Shown here: one piece after another, positions 1 through 10,795 of the stretch
Layout of the letters: every line of letters starts with the position of its first letter
How positions within the stretch are numbered: the stretch's first letter is position 1
Assembly (NCBI GenBank): GCA_027484105.1
Contig: JAIXUG010000009.1
Coordinates: forward strand, 1-59,410
Direction: 5' to 3'
Source of the DNA: Comamonadaceae bacterium
Lineage (GTDB): Bacteria > Pseudomonadota > Gammaproteobacteria > Burkholderiales > Burkholderiaceae_C
Length of the DNA stretch: 59,410 nucleotides
Made by a program: the position numbers and the translations under genes
Notes under the pieces: generated by a model
Told to the model about the DNA's origin: nothing
The model's database searches: none
What the model saw: the letters and a program-made list of their open reading frames with translations, nothing else

Positions 1-1636
1 ACTCCCACTCGATCGTGGCAGGCGGTTTTGAACTCACGTCGTAAGTCACCCGGTTGATGCCCCGCACCTCGTTGATGATGCGTCCGGACACTTTCTTGAG
101 CAGCGCATAAGGCAACTCGGCCCAGTCGGCGGTCATGAAGTCGCTGGTTTGCACAGCGCGCAGCGCCACCACGTAGTCGTAGGTGCGCCCGTCCCCCATC
201 ACACCCACGCTTTTCACGGGAAGGAACACGGAGAACGCTTGGCTGGTCAGGTCGTACCAGGTCTTGCCCGACTCGTCCGTGAAGTTGCGCAGTTCTTCGA
301 TGAAGATGGCGTCGGCACGGCGCAAAAGGTCGGCGTATTCCTTTTTGACTTCGCCCAAAATGCGCACGCCCAAGCCTGGACCTGGGAAGGGGTGGCGGTA
401 GACCATCTCGCGGGGCAGGCCCAGGGCCACGCCCAGCTCACGCACTTCGTCTTTAAACAATTCGCGCAGAGGCTCCAGAAGTTTCAGGCCCAGTTGCTCG
501 GGCAAACCGCCCACGTTGTGGTGGCTCTTGATGGTGACGGCTTTTTTGCTCTTGGCGCCGCCGGACTCGATCACGTCAGGGTAAATCGTGCCTTGGGCCA
601 GGAACGTCGCGCCTTTGACGGCGCGACTTCCATCCTCGCCTTTGTGGCCACCATGAGCTTTGAGTTTGGCAGCCTGTTCCTTGAACACGTCCACAAACAA
701 GCCACCAATGATCTTGCGCTTGGCTTCAGGCTCGCTCACACCCGCAAGTTTGCCGAGGAACAGGTCGCTGGCATCGACGCGGATGACCCTCGCGTGCAGC
801 TTGCCCGCAAACATCTCCATGACCATGTCGCCCTCGTTCAGGCGCAGCAGGCCGTGGTCCACAAACACGCAGGTCAGCTGGTCGCCGATGGCACGATGGA
901 TCAACGCAGCGGCAACGGAGGAATCCACACCGCCCGACAAGCCGAGGATGACCTCTTCGTCGCCGACTTGCTCGCGGATTTTGGCGACCGCCTCTTCGAT
1001 GTAGTCGCCCATGATCCAGTCTGGGCGGGCTTGGCAGATGTCGAGCACAAAACGGTTGAGCAGGGCCTGGCCCTGCACGGTGTGCGTGACTTCGGGATGG
1101 AACTGCACCGCGTAAAAACGGCGGGCCTCGTCGGCCATGCCCGCAATCGGGCAAGCCGGGGTCGAGGCCATGACCTTGAAGCCGGAAGGCATGGCCGTGA
1201 CCTTGTCGCCGTGGCTCATCCAGACCTTGAGCATCCCGTGGCCTTCGGCCGTGATGAAGTCTTCAATCCCCTTGAGCAGTTCGGTGTGGCCGTGGGCACG
1301 GACTTCGGCGTAGCCAAACTCGCGGGTGGTGCCCGCCTCGACCTTGCCGCCCAGCTGCTGGGCCATGGTCTGCATTCCATAGCAAATGCCCAAGACCGGC
1401 ACGCCCAGCTCAAACACCGCATCGGGCGCTTTGTCGTCCACTTCGTACACGCTGGCGTGGCTGCCCGACAGGATCACGCCCTTGAGGTTGCCGTCTTTGG
1501 CGTATTCGCGCACCCAATCGCTGCTCACATCACAAGGATGCACTTCGCAAAACACATGCGCTTCGCGCACACGGCGGGCGATAAGCTGGGTGACTTGCGA
1601 GCCGAAGTCGAGGATGAGGATCTTGGAATGCTGCAT
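1..1636 (-). CDS. guaA: GMP synthase (glutamine-hydrolysing)
   Basis: Converts XMP to GMP with ATP and glutamine, the last step of guanine nucleotide synthesis, in the cytoplasm. The frame opens at ATG 1636 and runs 545 codons to a PATIEWE C-terminus typical of the family; only the last two bases of the stop codon fall outside the window. The amidotransferase domain (about 1-200) has the nucleophile C85 in GICYGM and the H180/E182 pair in FHPEV. The ATP-pyrophosphatase loop SGGVDSS is at 233-239, followed by the dimerisation domain. A Gly/Lys-rich insertion at about 325-340 makes it longer than the 525-residue E. coli enzyme. It lies 70 bases downstream of guaB with a terminator-like hairpin between. 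No good Shine-Dalgarno is visible. Confidence 0.97.
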   Translation of the reverse strand, partial: MQHSKILILDFGSQVTQLIARRVREAHVFCEVHPCDVSSDWVREYAKDGNLKGVILSGSHASVYEVDDKAPDAVFELGVPVLGICYGMQTMAQQLGGKVEAGTTREFGYAEVRAHGHTELLKGIEDFITAEGHGMLKVWMSHGDKVTAMPSGFKVMASTPACPIAGMADEARRFYAVQFHPEVTHTVQGQALLNRFVLDICQARPDWIMGDYIEEAVAKIREQVGDEEVILGLSGGVDSSVAAALIHRAIGDQLTCVFVDHGLLRLNEGDMVMEMFAGKLHARVIRVDASDLFLGKLAGVSEPEAKRKIIGGLFVDVFKEQAAKLKAHGGHKGEDGSRAVKGATFLAQGTIYPDVIESGGAKSKKAVTIKSHHNVGGLPEQLGLKLLEPLRELFKDEVRELGVALGLPREMVYRHPFPGPGLGVRILGEVKKEYADLLRRADAIFIEELRNFTDESGKTWYDLTSQAFSVFLPVKSVGVMGDGRTYDYVVALRAVQTSDFMTADWAELPYALLKKVSGRIINEVRGINRVTYDVSSKPPATIEWE

Positions 1637-1663
1637 GGCAGGCGTCGTTCTTTGAGAAATGAA

Positions 1664-1688
1664 AAGGCGTCTGGGGTGCAGACGCCTT
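1664..1688 (-). terminator. intrinsic terminator or attenuator between guaB and guaA
   Basis: A perfect 9-bp stem (1664-1672 with 1680-1688) and 7-base loop is followed on the minus strand by a run of four T. It stands just after the guaB stop and 28 bases before the guaA start. The short T run suggests partial termination, so guaA could be made from read-through. No separate guaA promoter is obvious. Confidence 0.6.
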
Positions 1689-1706
1689 GGAGATCAGGTC
1701 CAGATT

Positions 1707-3296
<1,590 letters not shown>

Positions 3297-4205
3297 TCAG
3301 GCGTTTTGGTAATGCAGCACTTTGAGGGACTTTTCGGGGTCGATGTCCCCAAACGCCGCCGGATTGGCCAAGCGCTCAACGAAACGCAGACTGGGTGCCG
3401 CCTCGGTCACTTGGGCGTGTAAAAACTGCGTGTCCAACTCGGGCGCATTCAAGCACAGCAGCACATGGCCTTGCGGCTCCAGCAAATCCGGCAGGCGGCG
3501 GATCAGCTTGATGTAGTCTTTGGTGGCAACGAAGCTGCCCTTTTGGTAGCTGGGCGGATCGACCACGATCACGCCATAAGGCCCCATCTTGTTGATCTTG
3601 CCCCAGGTCTTGAAGATGTCGTGGCCCAAAAAACGGGCTTTGGGCGGCAAGTCGTTGAGCCGATGGTTTTGCTGACCAATGGCCAAAGCGCCCTGGCTCA
3701 TGTCCAGGTTCACCACCTGCGCCGCGCCACCTTGCAGGGCCACCACCGAAAATGCGCAGGTATAGGCAAAAAGGTTGAGCACGTTTTCGTGTTTGGCGTG
3801 GTTTTTCAACCATTCGCGCCCGTGGGCCATGTCCAGAAACAACCCGTGGTTCTGCCCACGCATCACATGCACGAGGTAACGGGCGCCCTGCTCGCTCACC
3901 ACATGCGGCTCGGGTACGCTGCCAGCCATGAGGCGGGTTTCGGCTTCACCGGTCACCCGACTTTGGAACACCCAGTTGAGTGGCTGGCCCGGGGCCAGCG
4001 TTTCCCAGCGGGCCTGCAGAGCGCTGTGGCAAGCGGCCAATTCTTGGTCGCTCACCGGTTTGAAACTGGTCAGCACCCACACGGGTGCAAACCAGTCGAG
4101 CGACCACTGCTCGCAGCCGGGGTACATGCCACCTCGCCCATGAAAAACACGCTGGGCGTCTTCGCTCAGGGGCATCTGGGCGATGGCTTTCAAAAGCTCT
4201 TGCAT
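3297..4205 (-). CDS. class I SAM-dependent methyltransferase, RlmI-like, target unknown
   Basis: Predicted SAM-dependent methyltransferase of 302 residues, similar to the catalytic half of the RlmI/RlmK-type rRNA cytosine or guanine methyltransferases (family Methyltrans_SAM). Motif I is LNLFAYTCAF (about 143-152), an acidic SAM-binding D168 follows, and motif IV is DPPSY (216-220). The N-terminal PUA domain of true RlmI is not apparent. ATG 4205 was chosen because it lies 7 bases after the rnfH stop; the next upstream ATG would overlap rnfH by about 100 bases. There is no clear Shine-Dalgarno, so it may be translated by coupling to rnfH. The substrate could be RNA or something else; the sequence does not decide. 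Confidence 0.85.
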   Translation of the reverse strand: MQELLKAIAQMPLSEDAQRVFHGRGGMYPGCEQWSLDWFAPVWVLTSFKPVSDQELAACHSALQARWETLAPGQPLNWVFQSRVTGEAETRLMAGSVPEPHVVSEQGARYLVHVMRGQNHGLFLDMAHGREWLKNHAKHENVLNLFAYTCAFSVVALQGGAAQVVNLDMSQGALAIGQQNHRLNDLPPKARFLGHDIFKTWGKINKMGPYGVIVVDPPSYQKGSFVATKDYIKLIRRLPDLLEPQGHVLLCLNAPELDTQFLHAQVTEAAPSLRFVERLANPAAFGDIDPEKSLKVLHYQNA

Positions 4206-4212
4206 GGGTCGG

Positions 4213-4581
4213 TCAATACCCGGCGGCCGAGCCACTTTTTCGATTGGCAAACAAACCTGTGCGGCCTTTGCCCTGTCGCTTGAAACGCTGTCGACGTGCC
4301 ACTTTGGGGTCAACTTTCAGGGGACGGTAAAGTTCGATGCGGTCACCCTCGTGCACCACATGCGACCACGGCACCTTGTGGCCCCAAATGCCGGCTTGTT
4401 GAAACTGTAGCGATGACAAGGCCGCTGCGTTGGTCAACGTCTGGCTTTGCAGGTGCTGGTTCAGGGCCAATTCCAGTGCCGCCTTGACGGTGCAGCCTTG
4501 CAGTACTTGCAGGCTTTGCTCGTGCACATGCCGTGGGCCCAGGCTCCAGCACAGTGTGACCTGAATCATCGAATCAGCCAT
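4213..4581 (-). CDS. rnfH: RnfH family ubiquitin-like protein
   Basis: Small beta-grasp protein of the RnfH family (ubiquitin-like fold); exact biochemical role unknown. About 122 residues from ATG 4581, which overlaps the ratA stop by 8 bases. A second ATG four codons later (4569) would give 118 residues and is equally possible. Recognisable parts are an N-terminal beta strand IQVTLCW, a helix around TVKAALELAL, and a VVHEGDRIELYRPLKVDPK stretch typical of the family. The C-terminus is basic. The ratA-rnfH pair beside a divergent smpB is conserved across beta- and gammaproteobacteria, which supports the name. Confidence 0.9.
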   Translation of the reverse strand: MADSMIQVTLCWSLGPRHVHEQSLQVLQGCTVKAALELALNQHLQSQTLTNAAALSSLQFQQAGIWGHKVPWSHVVHEGDRIELYRPLKVDPKVARRQRFKRQGKGRTGLFANRKSGSAAGY

Positions 4582-5014
4582 AAACCGATTCGGCGCGTTT
4601 GACAAAAGCATCGACCAGGCTGGCCGCGATCTTGTCAAACACGGGGCCGACGAGCGCAGCCAAAGTTTTGCTGGAAAAGCCATACTCAAGTTCCAGCTCG
4701 ACTTTGCAGGCGCGTTGCGTGCCATCCCCCACAGGCGTGAAGCGCCACATGCCACTCAGGTTGGAAAAAGGCCCTTTGACCAGGCTCATGCCCACCGAGC
4801 GTCCTTCTTCGTGGGTGTTGCGGGTGGTGAAAGTTTGTTGCAAGCCGCCCAGGCTGATGCCCACTTCAGCCACCATGCCTTGCGCATCGGTTTCAAGCAC
4901 GCGCGCTTGGTCACACCAAGGCAAAAACTCAGGATAGCGGTCCACGTCGGTGACGAGGCGAAACATTTCCTCTGGCGAGTACCAGATGAGCACGGACTTG
5001 TGGATATTCTTCAT
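4574..5014 (-). CDS. ratA: RatA/Coq10-like START-domain protein
   Basis: Single-domain START/polyketide-cyclase fold protein of 146 residues (Coq10/RatA family). E. coli RatA was reported to bind 50S subunits and block 70S association, while the Coq10 relatives bind ubiquinone; the sequence alone does not separate these roles. It starts MKNIHKSVLIWYSPEEMF and has the family stretch VTDVDRYPEFLPWC at about 22-35. ATG 5014 was chosen by family N-terminus; no Shine-Dalgarno precedes it and a TACAAT box lies only 11 bases upstream, so the mRNA could have a very short leader. It is divergent from smpB and overlaps rnfH downstream. Confidence 0.92.
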   Translation of the reverse strand: MKNIHKSVLIWYSPEEMFRLVTDVDRYPEFLPWCDQARVLETDAQGMVAEVGISLGGLQQTFTTRNTHEEGRSVGMSLVKGPFSNLSGMWRFTPVGDGTQRACKVELELEYGFSSKTLAALVGPVFDKIAASLVDAFVKRAESVYG

Positions 5015-5031
5015 ACAATGCTGCGATTGTA
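5014..5031. promoter_or_regulatory. symmetric TACAAT element between ratA and smpB
   Basis: TACAAT (5014-5019) and ATTGTA (5026-5031) are perfect inverted copies around a 6-base centre, so a -10-like TACAAT faces each direction. The left arm touches the ratA start codon. It may be back-to-back -10 boxes or an operator. Good -35 boxes are not visible. Confidence 0.3.
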
Positions 5032-5108
5032 GTTTTCGAATGCGGTGCTTTGCTTTCAAGCCGCTTGGACTTTCTTGAGAAAAGCCAGGCCGTCCCCATC
5101 TGACCCCC

Positions 5109-5603
5109 ATGGCCACCACCAAAAAAACAACCGCCGCCCCCACTTTCGCCAAGATCGCCGAAAACAAAAAGGCGGCCTTCGACTATTTTTTCGAAGAGCG
5201 CTACGAGGCCGGCATGGTGCTGCAAGGCTGGGAGGTCAAGGCGATTCGCGAAGGCAAAGTGCAGCTCACCGATGGTTATGTGGTCATCCGCAATGGCGAG
5301 TTGTTCATCATTGGCTGCCTGATCAACCCGCTCAAAACCGCGTCCACCCACATCAACCCCGAGGCCGCCCGCACACGCAAGCTGCTGCTGAACAAAGAAG
5401 AGATCAAGCGGCTGATCGGCAAGATCGAGCAAAAGGGCTACACCCTGGTGCCGATCAACCTGCACTGGAAAGCGGGCAAAGTGAAGTGCGACATCGCGCT
5501 GGCCAAAGGCAAGGCCGAGCACGACAAACGCGACACCATCAAGGACCGCGAAGGCAAGCGTGAAGTGGAACGCGCCATGAAAAGCCGGCACCGAGACCGC
5601 TGA
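5109..5603 (+). CDS. smpB: SsrA-binding protein SmpB
   Basis: Binds tmRNA (SsrA) and delivers it to stalled ribosomes in trans-translation; cytoplasmic RNA-binding beta barrel. The 164-residue protein has the family core [17 protein letters not shown] and [13 protein letters not shown] at about 19-50, and a basic C-terminal tail ([20 protein letters not shown]) that is disordered off the ribosome and forms a helix on it. ATG 5109 gives the usual length; the first 12 residues are a Lys/Thr/Ala-rich extension. It is one of few plus-strand genes, divergent from ratA-rnfH, as in many proteobacteria, and convergent with the acyl-CoA hydrolase gene. Confidence 0.97.
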   Translation: MATTKKTTAAPTFAKIAENKKAAFDYFFEERYEAGMVLQGWEVKAIREGKVQLTDGYVVIRNGELFIIGCLINPLKTASTHINPEAARTRKLLLNKEEIKRLIGKIEQKGYTLVPINLHWKAGKVKCDIALAKGKAEHDKRDTIKDREGKREVERAMKSRHRDR

Positions 5604-5607
5604 TCAC

Positions 5608-5625
5608 GGTTGGCAGCAGCCGACC
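5608..5625. terminator. possible hairpin between convergent smpB and the acyl-CoA gene
   Basis: A 7-bp stem (5608-5614 with 5619-5625, one G-U pair in the plus-strand RNA) with a 4-base loop fills most of the 30-base gap between the two converging stops. There is no T run on either strand, so an intrinsic terminator role is uncertain. Confidence 0.25.
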
Positions 5626-5633
5626 ATCCCAAC

Positions 5634-6716
5634 TCAGGCCAAGTCTCGCAGCGGGTGGTGCTCAGAGGGCCAGGGGCTCACAAAGAAGCGCGCTGCTTCG
5701 GACGCATCCACCTCTTCCACACGTGCAGGTTTCCAGTTGGGCGTGTGGTCCTTGTCCACGGCCAAAGCACGAATGCCCTCGACGGTTTCGCTGTCCGCCA
5801 CGGGACGCAAATGGAAGCAGTGGTGCACCATGTCGCGTTCCATGCGCAAATCGTCGGCCAAGCTCATGAGTCGGGCGCGGCGAATTTGCGCCAGCACCAC
5901 ATGCAGCATCAAGGGTGAGCGGTGGCGTAAGACGTTTGCGGTTTTTTGACTCCACTCGTCGGTGGCCGACTCCAGCTTGGCCAGCATGGCGGTGATGCTG
6001 GGCAGACCAAACACCTCATCGATTTGCGGTTGTGGTGCCAGCTTTTCAGGCGTCATGGCACCCGCTTGGGCCAGCACCCAACGCTCCACCGATTCGGCGT
6101 TTTCAAAGGGGCTGGTGGTCAGGGTGTTCCAGATGGGCTCCAGCATGCCGCTGGGCAGCGCGATGTCGGCCAGCTTGGCTGCGACCGCTTGGGGGCCATT
6201 GAGCATTTGTCCCGTCAAGCCAAGGTACTCGCCCAGACGACCAGGGCAACGGCTCAGAAAATAACCCCCGCCGACATCGGGAAACAAACCAATGTGGGTT
6301 TCGGGCATGGCCATCTTGGTGCGCTCAGTCACGACACGCACGCTGGCGCCTTGGCTGATGCCCATGCCCCCACCCATGACAATGCCGTCCATGAAGGCGA
6401 TGTAAGGCTTGGGGTAGGTGTGGATCAGGTGGTTGAGGCGGTACTCTTCGGTGAAGAAATCACCCAGGGAAGCGTCGCCTGCGTGTGCTGCTTGATGAAA
6501 AAAACGGATGTCACCGCCTGCACAAAAAGCCCCGAATGGGCCTTCCTTGCCAGTGCCGCGAACCGCCACCGCCAGCACTTGCGGATGGGTTTGCCAATCT
6601 TGCAATGCCTTTGTCAAAGCCCGGACCATGTCGAGCGATAAAGCGTTCAGGGCTTTCGGGCGATTCAGGGTGATGGTGCCAATACGGCCTTCAATTTGAG
6701 CGACGACTTCAGTCAT
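5634..6716 (-). CDS. enoyl-CoA hydratase/isomerase family protein, probably 3-hydroxyisobutyryl-CoA hydrolase
   Basis: Crotonase-fold enzyme of 360 residues. The length and the long C-terminal part match the 3-hydroxyisobutyryl-CoA hydrolase subfamily (valine breakdown) better than simple hydratases of about 260 residues. The oxyanion-hole segments FCAGGDI (64-70) and MGGGMGIS (114-121) are present, and PETHIGLFPDVGGG places E139 and D147 where that subfamily has its catalytic pair. ATG 6716 overlaps the stop of the upstream EamA transporter gene by 8 bases, so the two are translationally coupled. No other valine-pathway gene is near, so the substrate is a family-based inference. Confidence 0.88.
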   Translation of the reverse strand: MTEVVAQIEGRIGTITLNRPKALNALSLDMVRALTKALQDWQTHPQVLAVAVRGTGKEGPFGAFCAGGDIRFFHQAAHAGDASLGDFFTEEYRLNHLIHTYPKPYIAFMDGIVMGGGMGISQGASVRVVTERTKMAMPETHIGLFPDVGGGYFLSRCPGRLGEYLGLTGQMLNGPQAVAAKLADIALPSGMLEPIWNTLTTSPFENAESVERWVLAQAGAMTPEKLAPQPQIDEVFGLPSITAMLAKLESATDEWSQKTANVLRHRSPLMLHVVLAQIRRARLMSLADDLRMERDMVHHCFHLRPVADSETVEGIRALAVDKDHTPNWKPARVEEVDASEAARFFVSPWPSEHHPLRDLA

Positions 6717-7593
6717 TGTTTTTCCTCCAGCCTAACCATTGGTTCATGACCAAAGCCATGAGCACCAGGGAACCACCCAGCAAGACGCTCGATTGGGGGA
6801 CTTCATTGGCACCCCACCAAGCCAGTGCAATCCCAAAGACGACCTCCAGCAATGCCAGCAAAGAGACTTCGGGGGCTTTGAGCACGCGGGCACAGACAAC
6901 CGACAAAGCACAGGGGATGGCCAACTGGAACAAGCCCAAGCCAGCCAACAAAGCCACATCATGCGCCGATGCCTGAAAGGGTATGGCCAGCGGCAAGGTC
7001 ATCAAAGAAGAGAAAACAGCGCCCAGCAACACCGAGGGGACAAGGTCCAGGTTTTGTCCCTCGGTTTGACTTTTTTGTACCAAAGTCCATTGGACTGCGC
7101 CCGCAATGGGAACGCACAAGGCGACCAATGAGCCGATCAGGAAGTTGGGGTCACCCAAGCTGAGCTGGTTGCCGTACATCCAAGCGATGCCGAGTCCGGC
7201 CAAGGCAATGGCCAACCAGGTTCGAGCCGGTAAACGATGGCCCAAAAACAACCAGGTGATCAAGGCTGTGAGCAAGGGTCCAACCGCCAAAGTGATCAAC
7301 ACATTGGCCACAGCCGTCAAGGTCAAAGCCACCATGAATGCGGTGAACATGACACTCCAGCAAACACCCGATAGCCAAAAGTAGCGATTGCGCCAGGGCA
7401 AACGGGCAAAAACCCCCTTGCCCTGCCACAGGGGCAAAATGACCAGCAGCGACACCACCGTGAAGAAACTGCGCCAGAAGGTCACTTCAAAGCTGCGCGC
7501 TTCTTCCAAATGCCGAGTCACCACCCCGGCTGTTGACCACAAGGCGGCATTGCCGACCATGACCCATACGGCCATGGCATGTGTCATTTTCAT
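6709..7593 (-). CDS. EamA/DMT family permease
   Basis: Inner-membrane transporter of the drug/metabolite superfamily, 294 residues with about ten hydrophobic segments in two EamA repeats. The N-terminal MAVWVMVGNAALWSTAGVVTRH and the conserved ALAGLGIAWMY and LALLEVVFGIALAWW segments are typical. ATG 7593 was chosen because GAGA sits about 9 bases upstream; starting further upstream would run into typA. It follows typA by 13 bases and overlaps the acyl-CoA enzyme gene, so it may share the typA transcript. The substrate cannot be read from sequence. Confidence 0.9.
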   Translation of the reverse strand: MKMTHAMAVWVMVGNAALWSTAGVVTRHLEEARSFEVTFWRSFFTVVSLLVILPLWQGKGVFARLPWRNRYFWLSGVCWSVMFTAFMVALTLTAVANVLITLAVGPLLTALITWLFLGHRLPARTWLAIALAGLGIAWMYGNQLSLGDPNFLIGSLVALCVPIAGAVQWTLVQKSQTEGQNLDLVPSVLLGAVFSSLMTLPLAIPFQASAHDVALLAGLGLFQLAIPCALSVVCARVLKAPEVSLLALLEVVFGIALAWWGANEVPQSSVLLGGSLVLMALVMNQWLGWRKNND

Positions 7594-7606
7594 GAAGGTT
7601 CTCGGA

Positions 7607-9424
7607 TCACTTGTTGCGCTTGCGATCGCTTTCCTTGAGGAAACGCTTGCGCAGACGCACGCTCTTGGGCGTGATTTCGACCAACTCATCGTCTTCGATG
7701 AATTCCACACCGTACTCCAGGGTCAAATCGATCGGGGGCGTGATTTTGATCGCGTCTTCTTTGCCAGACACGCGGAAATTGGTCAGCTGTTTGGTGCGGG
7801 TGGCGTTCACCACCAGGTCGTTGTCTCGGCTGTGGATGCCCACAATCATGCCCTCGTACACCGGGTCGTTCGCCTTCACGAACATGCGGCCACGGTCATC
7901 GAGTTTGCCCAGGGCGTAGGTGAAGATTTCACCGTCGTCCATGGAGATCAGCACACCGTTCTTGCGGCCGCCGATTTCACCTTTGTGCGGCTCATAGCCG
8001 TCAAAGATGTTGGAGATCAGGCCAGAACCACGGGTCAGGTTGAGGAATTCGTTGGTGAAACCGATCAGGCCACGGGCAGGAATGCGGTATTCCAGACGCA
8101 CACGGCCACGGCCATCGGGTTCCATGTTGACCAACTCGCCCTTGCGCTCGCCCAGCGCTTGCATCACGCCGCCCTGGTGGTTTTCTTCGATGTCAGCCGT
8201 CACCAGCTCAATCGGCTCGTGACGCTCACCATTGATGTCACGGTACAGCACGCGGGGCTTGGACACGGCCAGCTCATAGCCTTCGCGGCGCATGTTTTCC
8301 AGCAAGATGGTCAGGTGCAATTCACCGCGACCGGCCACTTCGAAGATGCCGTCTTCGTCGGTTTCCTTCACGCGCAAAGCCACGTTGTGTTGCAGTTCTT
8401 TTTGCAGGCGGTCCCAGATCTGGCGGCTGGTCACGTACTTGCCTTCACGGCCTGCCAGTGGCGAGGTGTTGACGCAAAAATTCATGGTCAGCGTGGGTTC
8501 GTCCACCTTGAGCATGGGCAGCGGTGTCGGCTTGAGCGGATCGGTCACCGTGACCCCAATGTTCAGGTCGGCAATGCCGTTGATCAACACGATGTCACCG
8601 GGTCCTGCTTCGCTCACTTGCACGCGGTCCAGACCCTGGAAGGTCAGCACCTGGTTCACACGGCCCTTGATGGTCGAGCCGTCCGGACCTTCCATGACCA
8701 CCACGTCCATGTTCGGCTTGAGGGTGCCCTGGCTGATGCGGCCCACGCCAATGCGACCCACAAAAGTCGAGAAATCCAGCGCGGAAATTTGCAACTGGAG
8801 CGGCGCTGCAGGGTCACCGGCGTTGGGTTTGACGTGTTTGAGCACGGTGTTGAACAAGGCCGACATGTCGGGGCCCCACTGCTCGCCCGGCGCGCCCTCT
8901 TCCAAAGATGTCCAGCCATTGATGCCCGAGGCGTAAACCACCGGAAAATCCAGTTGCTCGTCGTTGGCGCCGAGTTTGTCGAACAGGTCAAAGGCGGCGT
9001 TGACCACTTTGTCGGGATTGGCGCCAGGCTTGTCGACTTTGTTCACAACAACGATGGGCTTGAGGCCCAAAGCCAGGGCTTTCTTGGTCACGAAGCGGGT
9101 TTGGGGCATGGGGCCTTCTTGCGCATCGATCAACAGCACCACGCCGTCCACCATGGACAAAGCACGTTCTACCTCACCGCCGAAGTCCGCGTGGCCGGGG
9201 GTGTCCACGATGTTGATGTGGGTCCCTTCCCAGCTCACGGCACAGTTCTTGGCCAAAATGGTGATGCCCCGCTCACGTTCGATGGCGTTGTTGTCCATCA
9301 CGGTGTCCACCACTTTTTCGTGTTCAGCGAAGGTGCCCGACTGCCGCAGCAGCTGGTCCACCATGGTGGTTTTGCCGTGGTCAACGTGCGCAATGATGGC
9401 GATGTTGCGAATTTGCTTGCTCAT
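7607..9424 (-). CDS. typA: ribosome-associated GTPase TypA/BipA
   Basis: Translational GTPase of the EF-G/LepA group that binds 70S ribosomes and assists 50S assembly under stress or cold. Length 605 residues, as expected. The P-loop AHVDHGKTT is at 12-20, with DTPGHADF and NKVD guanine-nucleotide motifs following. Beta-barrel domain II, the two alpha-beta domains and the TypA-specific C-terminal domain ([13 protein letters not shown]...) follow in order, ending in a basic KESDRKRNK tail. It starts 13 bases after truB and appears to be the last translation gene of the rimP operon. Confidence 0.97.
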   Translation of the reverse strand: MSKQIRNIAIIAHVDHGKTTMVDQLLRQSGTFAEHEKVVDTVMDNNAIERERGITILAKNCAVSWEGTHINIVDTPGHADFGGEVERALSMVDGVVLLIDAQEGPMPQTRFVTKKALALGLKPIVVVNKVDKPGANPDKVVNAAFDLFDKLGANDEQLDFPVVYASGINGWTSLEEGAPGEQWGPDMSALFNTVLKHVKPNAGDPAAPLQLQISALDFSTFVGRIGVGRISQGTLKPNMDVVVMEGPDGSTIKGRVNQVLTFQGLDRVQVSEAGPGDIVLINGIADLNIGVTVTDPLKPTPLPMLKVDEPTLTMNFCVNTSPLAGREGKYVTSRQIWDRLQKELQHNVALRVKETDEDGIFEVAGRGELHLTILLENMRREGYELAVSKPRVLYRDINGERHEPIELVTADIEENHQGGVMQALGERKGELVNMEPDGRGRVRLEYRIPARGLIGFTNEFLNLTRGSGLISNIFDGYEPHKGEIGGRKNGVLISMDDGEIFTYALGKLDDRGRMFVKANDPVYEGMIVGIHSRDNDLVVNATRTKQLTNFRVSGKEDAIKITPPIDLTLEYGVEFIEDDELVEITPKSVRLRKRFLKESDRKRNK

Positions 9425-9437
9425 GCTTTCTCTTCCT

Positions 9438-10418
9438 TTAAACCTGCGCGGTCAGCAATGACGCGTTGGCAGGTGATCTTTCTAAAACCTGTTGAATTTC
9501 GATCGGGCTCAACAATCGACCCGGAATCAATTCGCCGCCATGCACATGCGCTGTTCCCAGCAAGGCACGAGGATGCTCTCCATACACCACGACTTGATCA
9601 CAATCAACCCAAGGGCCGCGTCTGCGCAGCCCACTCAAAAACCGACCGGCGTTTTCGCCGTCCAAGTGCACCTGCGTGAAACCCGGCAGCAACACATCCA
9701 CTGGCTGCAAAGCCGCCGAACGGCCTGTTTCATCCATCGCTTCCAATTCCTGCAGCGACACGCACTGTGAAACTTCAAATGGTCCTGTGACCACGCGGCG
9801 CAATGCGCTCAAATGGCCACCGCATCCCAAGGCCTCCGCGATGTCTTCGCCCAAGGTTCGGATGTAAGTGCCTTTGCTGCAACGGACACGCAATCGCAAA
9901 AAAGGCGCATCACCTTGCAGCTGCATGTCCAGCAGTTCCAGATCATGAATCACCACGTTGCGCGCTTCACGTTCCACGGTCTCGCCCTCGCGGGCATATT
10001 CGTACAAGGCCTTGCCGTCCTTTTTCAAGGCGCTGTGCATCGGCGGCACCTGGCGGATGGGCCCCATGAACCGGTCCAGAACTTCCACCACCTCACCCGG
10101 CGTGCATGACACTTCTCGGGTTTGGATCACTTCGCCTTCAGCGTCGCCCGTCAGGGTCTTCAACCCCAGTCGAACCGTGGTTTCATAAGTTTTATCGGCC
10201 TCCAGATGCTGCTGACTGAATTTGGTGGCAGCACCAAAGCACAGGGGCAAAACACCGGTGGCCAAGGGGTCCAAAGTGCCTGTATGCCCCGCTTTTTCGG
10301 CCCGCAGCAACCACTTGGCTTTTTGCAAAGCCTGGTTGCTGGAAAGACCCAGCGGTTTGTCGAGCAACAACACCCCATGCACAGGGCGCCGCTGCACCCT
10401 GGTGCGTGGCGCGTTCAT
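9438..10418 (-). CDS. truB: tRNA pseudouridine(55) synthase
   Basis: Makes pseudouridine 55 in the T loop of tRNAs and also acts as a tRNA folding chaperone. The 326-residue protein starts with [19 protein letters not shown] and carries the catalytic aspartate D50 in [12 protein letters not shown]. The motif [17 protein letters not shown] is about residues 187-203, and a C-terminal PUA-like part follows. It starts 2 bases after rbfA and continues the rimP-nusA-infB-rbfA-truB order conserved across proteobacteria. Confidence 0.97.
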   Translation of the reverse strand: MNAPRTRVQRRPVHGVLLLDKPLGLSSNQALQKAKWLLRAEKAGHTGTLDPLATGVLPLCFGAATKFSQQHLEADKTYETTVRLGLKTLTGDAEGEVIQTREVSCTPGEVVEVLDRFMGPIRQVPPMHSALKKDGKALYEYAREGETVEREARNVVIHDLELLDMQLQGDAPFLRLRVRCSKGTYIRTLGEDIAEALGCGGHLSALRRVVTGPFEVSQCVSLQELEAMDETGRSAALQPVDVLLPGFTQVHLDGENAGRFLSGLRRRGPWVDCDQVVVYGEHPRALLGTAHVHGGELIPGRLLSPIEIQQVLERSPANASLLTAQV

Positions 10419-10420
10419 GC

Positions 10421-10795
10421 TCAGTCCTCTTGTGCGCGAGACGATACGGCCTTGGCAATCAAGGCGTTCATGTCCGATGCACGCTCGGTGGTGCGGTCAA
10501 ACAAAAAATGCAGGGTTGGCACGGTATGAATGTGCAAACGCTTGAACAACCCATTGCGTAAAAAGCCAGCCGCCGCGTTCAGGCCTTCGGTGGCTTCTTC
10601 GGGGTTGCCCGTCAAAACACTGAAGTACACCTTGGCGTGTGCGTAATCGGGCGTCACTTCGATCGCATTGAGCGTGACCATGCCCACACGCGGGTCTTTC
10701 AACTCGCGCGCAATCAATTCGGCCAGATCCCGCTGGATCTGGTCGGCCACGCGAAAACCGCGATTGGGGACGGACGATGGCTTTTTGCGCGCCAT
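10421..10795 (-). CDS. rbfA: 30S ribosome-binding factor RbfA
   Basis: Single KH-domain protein (124 residues) that binds 16S rRNA near helix 1 and is needed for late 30S maturation and cold growth. Recognised by [26 protein letters not shown] near the N-terminus and by the [20 protein letters not shown] segment near the C-terminus. Its ATG follows the infB stop directly with no spacer, so it is probably translated by coupling. Confidence 0.96.
   Translation of the reverse strand: MARKKPSSVPNRGFRVADQIQRDLAELIARELKDPRVGMVTLNAIEVTPDYAHAKVYFSVLTGNPEEATEGLNAAAGFLRNGLFKRLHIHTVPTLHFLFDRTTERASDMNALIAKAVSSRAQED

Noticed and set aside
4574..5603. ratA-rnfH as a toxin-antitoxin pair
   Set aside because: RatA was named for a toxin-like effect, but RnfH is not an antitoxin, and the gene pair is a fixed part of the core chromosome beside smpB, not an accessory module.
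7388..9679. Long plus-strand frame (763 codons) opposite typA and parts of the neighbouring genes
   Set aside because: Antisense shadow of typA; the codon use and composition (His, Val, Gln, Ala) are those of a reversed coding strand.
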